Below, piece by piece: positions 33,952 to 42,827 of a stretch of 64,000 bases of DNA. A model generated the notes under the pieces. The model saw nothing but the letters and a program-made list of their open reading frames with translations. It was not told the origin of the DNA and did no database searches. Numbering within the stretch: position 1 is the stretch's first letter; each line of letters begins with the position of its first letter. Source of the DNA: an uncultured Paracoccaceae bacterium. Its GTDB lineage: Bacteria > Pseudomonadota > Alphaproteobacteria > Rhodobacterales > Rhodobacteraceae. The translations under genes were made by a program, and so were the position numbers. The stretch covers positions 434,001 through 498,000 of the forward strand of contig CANMKB010000003.1 in assembly GCA_947498415.1 (NCBI GenBank), read 5' to 3'.

Positions 33952-34917
33952 ATGGAAATTTGCACTATCCATTCTCTTATGAGTGACATTAATTACGCTA
34001 ATAGGAAGCTTGCGCAGAACGTCGTCGCGCTGCATGCCTTTGAACAAGTTGCGCGGTTTGGCAACTTCACTGGTGCAGCCGAGGCATTAGGGTTAACACA
34101 ATCTGCGGTTTCTCAGAAGGTAAAATCTCTGGAAGTCGAATTGGGCGTTGCATTGTTCAAGCGTGAGCATCGTGGCGTATCGTTAACCATCGAGGGTCAG
34201 CGGCTTTTGAATGTGGTGCACCCCGCCATGTCGCAAATGAGCAATTCTGTGGCGTCTATGCTAGAACGCAAGTCCAGACCACGCGTGCGCATATCAGCGG
34301 ATTTTTCTTTCGCTTCATTCTGGCTACTACCAAGATTGTCGCATCTTAGGTCCGAGCTGGGCGAGGAAATCGAAATTCAGATTCTGGCCTCGCAAGTGCC
34401 GCCCGATAAACTTGCCGACGATTGCGATATTACAATCCACGTGGGGCCCTGCGGACACCTGCGAAAAGGCGATGTGATGTTGTTGCAGGAAAAGGTGATC
34501 GCGGTGGCGAGCCCCGGCTTTCTGGCCAATCAATCCAAGATAAAATCTGCACATGATCTGGTCGATCAGCAATTGCTGACCCTGTCCAAACCCCCAACAG
34601 CGGCTTGGCAAACATGGCAGGGGTGGTTTGGTGCTTTGGGCATTCAGGATGAGCGCAGCCGCAATTACATCAGCTTCAACAACTACGACATGGTCACACA
34701 AGCGGCGGTGTCAGGCGAGGGGATCGCACTGGGATGGCTTGGATTGATCGACCATTTGCTAAACGATGGTTCTTTGGTGCAGGTCTCACCAGAGGTGGTG
34801 GTGAGCGAGGCTGGACATATCATGTCTCGCGACCACGAAAGCCTGTTGCAGGGTCCAAGCCTTGTGTTTGATTGGATTGCAGATCAAGCGGCGTCTTTGG
34901 AAACCATTGTCAAATAG
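33952..34917 (+). CDS. LysR-family transcriptional regulator (GcvA-like)
   Basis: A 321-residue regulator with a helix-turn-helix at about residues 25-85 (ALHAFEQVARFGNFTGAAEA, then LGLTQSAVSQKVKSLEVELG) and a full effector domain. The GcvA branch is suggested by the wording of the HTH. ATG 33952 is the first in frame, but ATG 33979 (MSDINYANRK) is also plausible; neither has a strong ribosome site. It is divergent from the BCCT transporter, the most likely target. Confidence 0.85.
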   Translation: MEICTIHSLMSDINYANRKLAQNVVALHAFEQVARFGNFTGAAEALGLTQSAVSQKVKSLEVELGVALFKREHRGVSLTIEGQRLLNVVHPAMSQMSNSVASMLERKSRPRVRISADFSFASFWLLPRLSHLRSELGEEIEIQILASQVPPDKLADDCDITIHVGPCGHLRKGDVMLLQEKVIAVASPGFLANQSKIKSAHDLVDQQLLTLSKPPTAAWQTWQGWFGALGIQDERSRNYISFNNYDMVTQAAVSGEGIALGWLGLIDHLLNDGSLVQVSPEVVVSEAGHIMSRDHESLLQGPSLVFDWIADQAASLETIVK

Positions 34918-34923
34918 GTTGAT

Positions 34924-35739
34924 CTAGGCCGCGGTTCGAAAGGCGCTTGCCGATTGCGCGTCTCTGCGCAGTGCAGAGGGGGTGGTGCGGCAGTGGTGCT
35001 GAATGAAACGCGTGAAATAGGCGGCGCTGTTAAAGCCTAACCCGGCCGCCACATCTTTGATGGACCTATTCGAATGCGCGAGTTCCGCCCGGGCGGTATG
35101 CAACACACATTGTGCAAGAATATCCGCAGCGGTTTTGCCACAAACTTCCCGACACACCCGAGTAAGATGGGTTGGGGTCACGTCCAGACGTTTGGCAAAG
35201 TCAGCCATCGAAAGACCGCTCTGATACTCATGGCTGGCCAAATCGCAAAACCGCAAAACCAACCGTTGGGCCGCTTTGGGGCGCGGGGCCGCAGGCGCGA
35301 TTTCGATCTGACGTTGCAGCCAGATCGCCAAGAGTTGCGATTGCACACGCAGGGCATCCTGCACATAGCTGCGGGCCTGTTGTGCCTCGCGGCGCATATC
35401 TTCGATCAGGCTCGTGAGTTCTGATTGATCCAATCCGCTTTGAATGCGCAATTGTGCGCAGTCTGTTGGGAATTGATCGCTTACGCCCTCTGGCATGTGT
35501 ACCACCAGCCCAAGGCTTTGGCGCCCCACGTCGATAGACCAGATCTTCCCCTTCGGAATAAAGATCGCGTTATGCGGCCCAAATCCACGACGCACGCCGT
35601 TAAGGGTTACAACACCCTGACCACGTGTAATCCAAATCAGCAGATGTCCCTGTTGTGGATGCAACAAAGAGGCCGACCAATCGTCGGATTGGGCAAACTG
35701 TGCCAGAGTCTGAACCGCGACTTTGGACTGTGTGGTCAT
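34924..35739 (-). CDS. AraC-family transcriptional regulator
   Basis: A 271-residue regulator. The N-terminal half is a cupin-like effector domain (LIWITRGQGVVTLNGVRRGF). The last 100 residues hold two helix-turn-helix units, LSMADFAKRLDVTPTHLTRV and the second with RSIKDVAAGLGFNSAAYFTR. It is convergent to the LysR gene (6-base gap) and separated from miaA. No target is visible in the immediate gap other than its own promoter. Confidence 0.9.
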   Translation of the reverse strand: MTTQSKVAVQTLAQFAQSDDWSASLLHPQQGHLLIWITRGQGVVTLNGVRRGFGPHNAIFIPKGKIWSIDVGRQSLGLVVHMPEGVSDQFPTDCAQLRIQSGLDQSELTSLIEDMRREAQQARSYVQDALRVQSQLLAIWLQRQIEIAPAAPRPKAAQRLVLRFCDLASHEYQSGLSMADFAKRLDVTPTHLTRVCREVCGKTAADILAQCVLHTARAELAHSNRSIKDVAAGLGFNSAAYFTRFIQHHCRTTPSALRRDAQSASAFRTAA

Positions 35740-35869
35740 GGCTGTGATCCCGTTTGAATGTTCGATTCGGGCAAATGTTTGCGCAAAATCTGCGGGATAT
35801 TAACGTTTCTTCAAAGAATATGAAGGGTGAATGACGCTTCCGATAGGTTAACTTATGTGATTTTTCAGA

Positions 35870-36748
35870 TTAAGTCTCAGGTGTATACTTTAACCAGTCT
35901 TTCATCTTTGACCGGAACCAAGTGCGCTGACGTTTGGCGTATTGGCGGGTTGCAATGGTCGCCTGTTCTTGCGCTTGATTCAAAGTGCAGTCGCCATTCA
36001 AATAGGCGATGAGTTCTGGTGCTCCAATGGCTTTGGAGGACGGTAAATCAGGGTTCCATTCTGCGAGGTTGGCCTGGGCTTCCTCTAGTGCGCCGTGTTC
36101 CAACATCAGCCCAAACCGCCGCGCGATACGTTCGTTCAGCCAGTCTTTGTCCACGTCAAACACAACGGGGCAGCAGTTTGCGAGAGGCAACAAGGGGGCC
36201 GGAGTGTCGTCTTGCCAAGCCCACAATGGGCGGCCCGTGGCTTGCATCACTTCCCACGCCCGCTGCACACGCATCGGGTTGAGCGCATCGATCCTGCTTA
36301 ACGTTTCTGGGTCAAGCTCATCTCGCAGCGCCTGAAACCCTTCGTCAGCCACCCGCGCGTTGGCCGTGTCGCGCAAAGCCGCGGGCGTTGCTGGGATTTC
36401 AGCCAGCCCTTCGGTGAGGGCCTTAAAGTACAATCCGGTGCCGCCAACGATAATCGGGCGCGGTGACTCGTTTAGATAAGTTCTGACATCGCGCAGCCAA
36501 TGCCCGACGGAATAGTCTTGGATGCGACCGACGTGGCCATATAGCACGTGATCTGCCTGTGCTTCGTCCTCGGCTGGAGGGCGTGCCGAAAGAACGCGCC
36601 AGTTTTCGTAAACCTGCAAAGCATCTGCATTCACCACCACGCCGCCCTGCGCCGCGGCGATCTCAAGCGCGAGCGCACTTTTTCCACTCGCAGTTGGCCC
36701 TGCAATCAACACAGGCTGCTCTGGCGACAGCGCTTTTAGATTGAACAT
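35870..36748 (-). CDS. miaA: tRNA dimethylallyltransferase
   Basis: A 292-residue enzyme that adds dimethylallyl to adenine 37 of tRNAs reading UNN codons. The P-loop is [12 protein letters not shown] near residue 16, followed by [11 protein letters not shown] and the [17 protein letters not shown] segment. Start 36748 ([14 protein letters not shown]) matches the usual short N terminus; the longer frame adds 75 residues with no support. It runs divergent to pyrH with 120 bases between. Confidence 0.93.
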   Translation of the reverse strand: MFNLKALSPEQPVLIAGPTASGKSALALEIAAAQGGVVVNADALQVYENWRVLSARPPAEDEAQADHVLYGHVGRIQDYSVGHWLRDVRTYLNESPRPIIVGGTGLYFKALTEGLAEIPATPAALRDTANARVADEGFQALRDELDPETLSRIDALNPMRVQRAWEVMQATGRPLWAWQDDTPAPLLPLANCCPVVFDVDKDWLNERIARRFGLMLEHGALEEAQANLAEWNPDLPSSKAIGAPELIAYLNGDCTLNQAQEQATIATRQYAKRQRTWFRSKMKDWLKYTPET

Positions 36749-36867
36749 TCGAATACTTTCATTTTTTTCCGCCAAAGGCCCCGCAATTCCAAGATCGCGG
36801 ATTGAACCGAAGCGTCTTTTAAGACATGTTGCCCACAATTTTGACCCCTGTGCAGACGGAGTGCAAC

Positions 36868-37602
36868 ATGGCCGACGCAATCCTCGAAAAAGAGACCACT
36901 TATAATCGTGTGATGCTAAAGATTTCGGGGGAGGCGCTGATGGGTGATCAGGGCTTTGGCCTGCATCCACCAACCGTTGAACGTATTGCCCGCGAGATCA
37001 AGTCTGTGCATGACATGGGCGTTGAGATTTGCCTTGTGATCGGCGGCGGTAACATCTTCCGCGGTCTTTCTGGTTCTGCTCAGGGTATGGAACGTACCAC
37101 CGCAGACTACATGGGCATGTTGGCCACGGTTATGAATGCGCTGGGGATGCAATCGGCTCTAGAGGGCCTTGGTGTGTTTACGCGTGTGATTTCCGCAATC
37201 CGCATGGATGAGGTCGCAGAGCCGTACATTCGCCGCCGCGCGGTACGTCACCTCGAGAAAAAGCGTGTCTGCATCTTTGCCGCCGGTACTGGCAACCCAT
37301 ATTTCACAACAGACACAGCTGCGACTCTGCGGGCCAATGAAATGGCGTGTGAGGCGATCTTTATGGGCAAAAACGGTGTCGACGGTGTTTACGACAAAGA
37401 CCCAAAAGAGCACGCAGACGCGGTGCGCTATGACAACGTGAGCTATGATGATGTTCTGGCAAAGCGCCTTAAAGTCATGGATGCCTCTGCAATTGCACTG
37501 GCGCGGGATAACAACCTACCGCTCATCGTTTTTGGTCTGGACGAACCAGGTGGATTCAAAGGCATTCTGGCGGGCCGAGGCACCTACACTAAAGTTTATT
37601 AA
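36868..37602 (+). CDS. pyrH: Uridylate kinase
   Basis: A 244-residue bacterial UMP kinase, the first gene of the envelope and isoprenoid block. Motifs include [27 protein letters not shown] and [12 protein letters not shown]. It phosphorylates UMP in the cytoplasm as a hexamer. ATG 36868 ([10 protein letters not shown]) follows CGGAG; the longer frame adds 14 poor residues. A terminator follows at 37618, so frr may have its own promoter. Confidence 0.95.
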   Translation: MADAILEKETTYNRVMLKISGEALMGDQGFGLHPPTVERIAREIKSVHDMGVEICLVIGGGNIFRGLSGSAQGMERTTADYMGMLATVMNALGMQSALEGLGVFTRVISAIRMDEVAEPYIRRRAVRHLEKKRVCIFAAGTGNPYFTTDTAATLRANEMACEAIFMGKNGVDGVYDKDPKEHADAVRYDNVSYDDVLAKRLKVMDASAIALARDNNLPLIVFGLDEPGGFKGILAGRGTYTKVY

Positions 37603-37617
37603 GACTAGAAACCTATC

Positions 37618-37660
37618 AAGGTCTCTGTGTTTGTATTCACAGGGGCCTTTCGTAGTTTTT
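37618..37660 (+). terminator. Terminator after pyrH
   Basis: AAGGTCTCTGTG pairs over 12 bases (with three G-T pairs) with CACAGGGGCCTT, followed by TTCGTAGTTTTT. Confidence 0.8.
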
Positions 37661-37793
37661 ACCTGTCATAACTTGGCAATGCCTGCACGCAAACGCGCAG
37701 CTTCTTAACAACTGTAGTTGTTCTTGCACCGAAAAAGGCGATATACCCGGATAAAACCTGGGCGCGGCCCAACAAAAGAGTAGAGCATTTCAC

Positions 37794-38357
37794 ATGTCTG
37801 AAGAATTTGAACTCGACACCGACGATCTAACCCGCCGCATGGATGGCGCGTTGGGCAATCTGAAAACCGAATTTGCTTCGCTGCGCACCGGACGTGCCTC
37901 TGCCACGATGCTAGAGCCAGTCATGGTTGACGCATATGGGTCTATGACACCGATCAACCAGGTGGGTACCGTTAATGTGCCAGAGCCTCGGATGGTGACC
38001 ATCAACGTTTGGGACAAAGGTCTTGTTGGTAAGGTGGAAAAAGCCATTCGCGAATCTGGTTTGGGCATTAACCCACAGCTGAACGGCACAATCATTATGC
38101 TGCCGATTCCAGAATTGAACGAAGAGCGCCGCCGCGAACTGGGTAAAGTTGCCGGTCAATACGCCGAAAGTGCCCGGGTTTCTATTCGGAACCTGCGTCG
38201 CGATGGTATGGACCAGATTAAAAAAGCCAAGAATGATGGCATGTCTGAAGATGACCAAAAGCTTTGGGAATCTGAGATGCAAGAATTGACAGATAGTTAT
38301 ATTAAAAAGGTCGATGACGCGCTTGAAACCAAGCAAGCAGAGATCATGCAGGTCTAA
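37794..38357 (+). CDS. frr: Ribosome recycling factor
   Basis: A 187-residue protein of standard length, which splits post-termination ribosomes together with EF-G. The three-helix part shows [20 protein letters not shown] and the C-terminal helix ISNLRR-like region ([20 protein letters not shown]). The start has AGAGTAGAG upstream. The gene is 20 bases ahead of uppS. Confidence 0.95.
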   Translation: MSEEFELDTDDLTRRMDGALGNLKTEFASLRTGRASATMLEPVMVDAYGSMTPINQVGTVNVPEPRMVTINVWDKGLVGKVEKAIRESGLGINPQLNGTIIMLPIPELNEERRRELGKVAGQYAESARVSIRNLRRDGMDQIKKAKNDGMSEDDQKLWESEMQELTDSYIKKVDDALETKQAEIMQV

Positions 38358-38377
38358 GACCAAGAGAGGCGGTGACG

Positions 38378-39103
38378 ATGGCACCCGATAGCTCTATTCC
38401 GCAGGGGCCGCGTCATGTGGCTATTATTATGGATGGTAACGGTCGCTGGGCACAATCCCGCGGCCGTCCGCGCCTGTTTGGTCACCACGCTGGCGCCAAG
38501 CGGGTGAAAGAAATTGTCCGCGCTTGCGTACCGCTTAACGTAAAATATCTAACGATCTACGCGTTTTCGACGGAAAACTGGAAGCGCACCCAGTCCGAAG
38601 TTGCAGGCCTTATGAGCCTGTTTCGCCAGTACATCCGCAAAGAGGCGCGCAACCTTCAGAAAGAAGGTGTGCGTGTTCGGTTTATTGGCGACCGCATGAA
38701 GCTTGATAAAAAGCTTCAAAGTTTGATGGACGAGCTTGAAGAACTGACGTCTGAGAATACCAAGGTCAACTTGACGATTGCGATTAACTATGGCGGTCGT
38801 GATGAGGTGGCGCGCGCGATCAAGCGTATGGCGTTTGACATTCAAGACGGAAAAGTTGCGCCGGAAACCGTGGATGAACAAACACTTACAGGGTATCTAG
38901 ACACACATGTCCTGCCAGATCCTGATCTGGTGATCCGCACCAGCGGTGAGGCGCGCATTTCGAACTTCTTGTTGTGGCAGTCGGCCTACGCAGAGTACGA
39001 ATTCGTCGATACGCTGTGGCCGGACTTTTCCGAAGAAGAATTCCAAAAGGTTGTTAACAGCTACGGCTCGCGCAATCGTCGCTTTGGTGCGGTTTCTGCA
39101 TGA
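38378..39103 (+). CDS. uppS: Undecaprenyl diphosphate synthase (cis-prenyltransferase)
   Basis: A 241-residue enzyme that condenses isopentenyl units to make the C55 carrier for cell-wall and O-antigen synthesis. The substrate-binding opening is HVAIIMDGNGRWAQSRG with the catalytic Asp near residue 18, followed by YAFSTENWKR and the late RTSGEARISNFLLWQSAYAE segment. The start ATG 38378 follows AGAGAGGCGG. The stop overlaps cdsA by four bases (ATGA). Confidence 0.94.
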   Translation: MAPDSSIPQGPRHVAIIMDGNGRWAQSRGRPRLFGHHAGAKRVKEIVRACVPLNVKYLTIYAFSTENWKRTQSEVAGLMSLFRQYIRKEARNLQKEGVRVRFIGDRMKLDKKLQSLMDELEELTSENTKVNLTIAINYGGRDEVARAIKRMAFDIQDGKVAPETVDEQTLTGYLDTHVLPDPDLVIRTSGEARISNFLLWQSAYAEYEFVDTLWPDFSEEEFQKVVNSYGSRNRRFGAVSA

Positions 39104-39876
39104 GCGCTGATGGCAAGTGGGGCGATCTTCCCGCACGTGTGACGTCGGGCGTCGTGATGTTGGTATTGGGCGCGTTTGCCATATGGCAGGGCGGCTTGAT
39201 TTTTCACGTTGTCATGGCGGCCGTCGCGGGTCTGATGATCTGGGAACTGATCCGGATGATGGACCCGGAAAAGCCGAGTGCTGCGTTTCAAAACGGATTG
39301 CTGGCTGCGGCTGTCGTGATGTCACTGGGGTTCATTCCATCGACTTTCTTTGTTCCGGTGCTGGTGGCACCTGCCTTTGTTGCCTTAAGCGCAATTAAGA
39401 AAGATCGTTTAATATTCGTGCTTTATGCCGCATCGCTCATGTTGGCTGTATTCGGGTTTCTGCTGTTGCGTGAAACCGCGGGCCTGACATGGGTCTTGTG
39501 GATGATTGCCGTCGTAGTGATGACGGATATTGCCGGATACTTTGCCGGGCGTATTCTGGGCGGGCCTAAGTTTTGGCCAAGCATCAGCCCCAAGAAAACA
39601 TGGTCAGGTACAGCTGCGGGTTGGATTGCCGCTGCGCTTATTGGGCTTGTGATGGCGGGGCCGGGGCTTGCATTGGTCAGCGTCGCGGTCTCTTTTGCCA
39701 GCCAACTGGGCGATATTGCCGAAAGCGCGATCAAACGCCGAAGCGGGATCAAAGACAGCAGCAACTTAATTCCGGGGCACGGCGGTGTGCTGGATCGTTT
39801 TGATGGTATGATGGCAGCCGCTCTTGTGGTGCTGATCGTATCGACGGTTGTTGGCTTGCCGCATCATCCGGGCTAA
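39100..39876 (+). CDS. cdsA: Phosphatidate cytidylyltransferase
   Basis: A 258-residue inner-membrane enzyme with about seven helices that makes CDP-diacylglycerol. The family signature is in the last third: SPKKTWSGTAAGWIAAALI and later SAIKRRSGIKDSSNLIPGHG with DRFDGMMAA. It overlaps uppS by four bases and lies 28 bases ahead of dxr. Confidence 0.93.
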   Translation: MSADGKWGDLPARVTSGVVMLVLGAFAIWQGGLIFHVVMAAVAGLMIWELIRMMDPEKPSAAFQNGLLAAAVVMSLGFIPSTFFVPVLVAPAFVALSAIKKDRLIFVLYAASLMLAVFGFLLLRETAGLTWVLWMIAVVVMTDIAGYFAGRILGGPKFWPSISPKKTWSGTAAGWIAAALIGLVMAGPGLALVSVAVSFASQLGDIAESAIKRRSGIKDSSNLIPGHGGVLDRFDGMMAAALVVLIVSTVVGLPHHPG

Positions 39877-39904
39877 ACACTGGCACACTGAAAACGGGGT
39901 TACT

Positions 39905-41077
39905 ATGAAACGCGTTTCCATATTCGGAGCGACCGGATCGATTGGACAAAACACCATCGACCTGATCCGCCGTGCGCCAGACGACTATGATGTGGTTGCC
40001 CTGAGTGGGGGTGCCAACATTGCGCAACTGGCCGCTGACGCCAAAGCGCTCAAGGCTGAGGTGGCTGTAACGGCCTACCCAGAGCGGCTAAGCGACCTAC
40101 AAGATGCGCTATCTGGCACTGGCGTTGAAGCGCAAGCGGGGGCCACAGCATTGGCAGAGGCCGCAGATCGTCCCGCCGATTGGGTGATGTCTGCCATCGT
40201 GGGCGCAGCCGGGCTTGAGCCAGGCCTAGTGGCTCTGAAGCAGGGCGCAACACTGGCGCTGGCGAATAAAGAATCTTTGGTGACGGCGGGTGCGTTGGTC
40301 CTTGAAACGGCCAAAGCCTCTGGCGCAACTTTATTGCCGGTCGATAGCGAACATTCCGCCATTTTTCAGTGCCTCACAGGTGAAGACATCGGCAGCGTTG
40401 AAAAGATCACGATCACCGCAAGCGGTGGTGCGTTCCGCGACTGGTCACTGGAAGAAATGGCAAAAGCCACACCCGAACAGGCCGCGACCCATCCGAATTG
40501 GGATATGGGGCAACGCATCACAATCGACTCAGCCTCTATGTTCAATAAGGCGCTTGAAGTTATTGAAACCAAAGAATTCTTTGACGTTGGTGCGGCGCAA
40601 ATAGATGTGCTGGTTCACCCAGAATCTCTGGTGCATGCCATCATCGGATTTAACGACGGTGGGTTAAAGGCCCATGTCGGATCTGCGGATATGCGCCATG
40701 CCATTGGCTATGCTTTGCATTGGCCCGATCGCAAAGAACTGCCTGTTGAGCGGCTTGATCTGGCAAAAACGGGCCAGTTGAATTTTCAAACCCCTGATCC
40801 GGCGCGCTACCCTGCCTTGCGATTGGCATGGGACGTGATGGAAATCGGCGGAATGGCGGGTTGTATTTTCAATGCCGCCAAAGAAGAGGCGCTGGACGCC
40901 TTTATCGATCATCGCATCGGTTTTTTGGATATGGCGACTGTGGTCGAAGAGACACTCACCCAATTGTCATCGGATAATAGCCTTATTCGTGCCGAAATGA
41001 CCTTAGATATGGTGCAAAACACTGACAATCACGCGCGGGCGACTGCCCGGCACGTTATGACCACGCGCAGAGGATAA
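39905..41077 (+). CDS. dxr: 1-deoxy-D-xylulose 5-phosphate reductoisomerase
   Basis: A 390-residue enzyme of the MEP pathway. The NADPH site is SIFGATGSIGQNTIDL near the N terminus, the metal and substrate region is LLPVDSEHSAIFQCL, and ITIDSASMFNKALEVIE plus VHPESLVHAII are strongly conserved. It makes 2-C-methylerythritol 4-phosphate and supplies the isoprenoid units that UppS uses. Start 39905 is preferred; a longer frame overlaps cdsA. Confidence 0.95.
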   Translation: MKRVSIFGATGSIGQNTIDLIRRAPDDYDVVALSGGANIAQLAADAKALKAEVAVTAYPERLSDLQDALSGTGVEAQAGATALAEAADRPADWVMSAIVGAAGLEPGLVALKQGATLALANKESLVTAGALVLETAKASGATLLPVDSEHSAIFQCLTGEDIGSVEKITITASGGAFRDWSLEEMAKATPEQAATHPNWDMGQRITIDSASMFNKALEVIETKEFFDVGAAQIDVLVHPESLVHAIIGFNDGGLKAHVGSADMRHAIGYALHWPDRKELPVERLDLAKTGQLNFQTPDPARYPALRLAWDVMEIGGMAGCIFNAAKEEALDAFIDHRIGFLDMATVVEETLTQLSSDNSLIRAEMTLDMVQNTDNHARATARHVMTTRRG

Positions 41078-41082
41078 CAATT

Positions 41083-42432
41083 TTGGATTTTTCGTCGCTA
41101 CTTCCCAGTTTCCAAAGCGGAGCGATCACGCTGATCGCCTTTGTGGTTGCGCTTTCTGTAATTGTGGCCATTCACGAATATGGTCATTACATCGTAGGGC
41201 GCTGGTCTGGCATTCATGCCGAAGTCTTCTCGCTTGGTTTTGGGCCTGTTCTGTACTCGCGTTACGACAAGCGTGGCACGAAGTGGCAGATCGCTTTGAT
41301 CCCCATGGGCGGCTATGTGCGCTTTAAGGGGGATGCGGATGCGGCTTCTGCTGGAAAAGACGATGAAGTGGTTTCTACACTTTCCGAAGAAGAGCTGCGC
41401 AGTACGATGCACGGGGCCCCTTTGTGGGCCCGCACCGCAACCGTTGCTGCTGGTCCGATCTTTAACTTTGTACTGTCTATTCTGATATTTGGCGGTGTGA
41501 TCTTGTCGCAAGGCGCTGTTGGTGAAAAGCTGACAGTGGGTGAAATGCGCAGTTTGCCACAAACGGGCTATACGCTTCAGGCAGGTGATATCTTGCTACA
41601 GGCCCAAGGCGTGGCCTTGCCCAACCAAGACAGCGCCACCTCTGGTGCTGACTTTGTGGATGCGCTGCCGCGCCAACCCTTGCTAGACTATCTGGTCGAA
41701 CGTGATGGTGCGCAGGTCGAGGTGACAGGCCCTTATCTCTATCCACCTTTGGTGACACAGCTGTCTCCGCAAAGCGCAGCGTATAATGCCGGGTTGAAAC
41801 AGAATGATGTGGTGACTGCGGTCAATGGCCAAGACATTCACACCTTCCGCAGCCTCCAAGAAGCTGTTCTGGGGGCCGAAGGTGCTACGGTTGAGCTGAC
41901 CGTTTGGAGGGCAGGGGAACTGCATGACTTTAGCCTAACCCCACGCCGTGTGGATGAGCCTAATGACGAAGGTGGGTTTGACACCCATTGGCGCATTGGT
42001 ATTCGCGGCGGCTTGGCCTTTGAGCCGGCGCGCGAACCTGTTGCGTTTGGCGAGGCTGTGAACGGCGCTGTCTATCAAACATGGCGCATCGCCAGCGGGT
42101 CTGTTTCAGGTCTGTATCACATGGTGACAGGCGCGATCAGCAGCTGTAACCTGTCTGGCCCCATTGGGATCGCGCAGACGTCAGGCGCAATGGCGAGCCA
42201 GGGCACAGAGAACTTTATTTGGTTCATTGCTGTGCTTTCCACAGCAATTGGCTTGCTGAACTTGTTCCCCATTCCCGTTCTCGATGGTGGGCATCTGATG
42301 TTCTACGCCTATGAGGCGGTTCGCGGCAAAGCACCAAACGATACCGTTGTGCGTTTTCTGATGATGGCAGGGCTAATTATTGTTCTGGGGATGATGACCT
42401 TTGGTCTGACGAACGACCTATTCTGCCCGTAA
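41083..42432 (+). CDS. rseP: RIP metalloprotease RseP
   Basis: A 449-residue site-2 protease. The zinc site HEYGH is at residues 31-35 in the first membrane helix and the matching LDG motif is in FPIPVLDGGHLMFYAYE near the end. Two PDZ-like stretches lie between (LQAGDILLQAQGVALPNQD and LKQNDVVTAVNGQDIHT). It cuts membrane-bound anti-sigma factors or cleared signal peptides within the inner membrane. The start is TTG 41083 behind AGAGGATAAC. It is five bases after dxr. Confidence 0.93.
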   Translation: MDFSSLLPSFQSGAITLIAFVVALSVIVAIHEYGHYIVGRWSGIHAEVFSLGFGPVLYSRYDKRGTKWQIALIPMGGYVRFKGDADAASAGKDDEVVSTLSEEELRSTMHGAPLWARTATVAAGPIFNFVLSILIFGGVILSQGAVGEKLTVGEMRSLPQTGYTLQAGDILLQAQGVALPNQDSATSGADFVDALPRQPLLDYLVERDGAQVEVTGPYLYPPLVTQLSPQSAAYNAGLKQNDVVTAVNGQDIHTFRSLQEAVLGAEGATVELTVWRAGELHDFSLTPRRVDEPNDEGGFDTHWRIGIRGGLAFEPAREPVAFGEAVNGAVYQTWRIASGSVSGLYHMVTGAISSCNLSGPIGIAQTSGAMASQGTENFIWFIAVLSTAIGLLNLFPIPVLDGGHLMFYAYEAVRGKAPNDTVVRFLMMAGLIIVLGMMTFGLTNDLFCP

Positions 42433-42530
42433 GGGCTTTATAGTTACCCAATCTTAATGGGTTGCCCAATTCTTGCCCCATTCTTTTGTTACCTTTGTCG
42501 GGAACTTAAGAGACGAATTCGGAGCAACCC

Positions 42531-42692
42531 ATGCAAACCATTAAAAGTGGATACCGTGCCGTAGGCATCCTTTGGGATGTCAGCTGGGAACGTATTGTCT
42601 TTCCTGCCGCGATTGTTTTGTCGCTCGCGCTTGGTGCTCAGCTGGGTGAGCTTGGCCTTTTCTGGATAACGTCCGGGCCGATGCATCCCTAA
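42531..42692 (+). CDS. 53-residue membrane protein between rseP and bamA
   Basis: A short gene with ribosome site CGGAG seven bases before ATG 42531. The protein opens MQTIKSGYRAVGILWDVSWE and then has one hydrophobic helix (IVFPAAIVLSLALGAQL) and a short tail. It is not in a known family that I can name, although I recall similar short proteins in Rhodobacteraceae at this place. The start, stop and helix make it a good candidate for a real gene. It lies between rseP and the terminator ahead of bamA. Confidence 0.68.
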   Translation: MQTIKSGYRAVGILWDVSWERIVFPAAIVLSLALGAQLGELGLFWITSGPMHP

Positions 42693-42728
42693 AACCTGAT
42701 CCTGTTATTGGCTTATTTATGCCCGTTG

Positions 42729-42764
42729 ATCCACGCTGCTCTTAGTTGCGTGGATTGCTGTTTT
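42729..42764 (+). terminator. Terminator between the 53-residue gene and bamA
   Basis: ATCCACGC pairs with GCGTGGAT across a loop of 11 bases, followed by TGCTGTTTTG. Strength is moderate and bamA may have its own promoter after it. Confidence 0.7.
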
Positions 42765-42827
42765 GACAAGGCGGTTTAATACCGATACTTAGTCGGATAA
42801 CCGGGATGTCATACAGGATTTGGGGTT

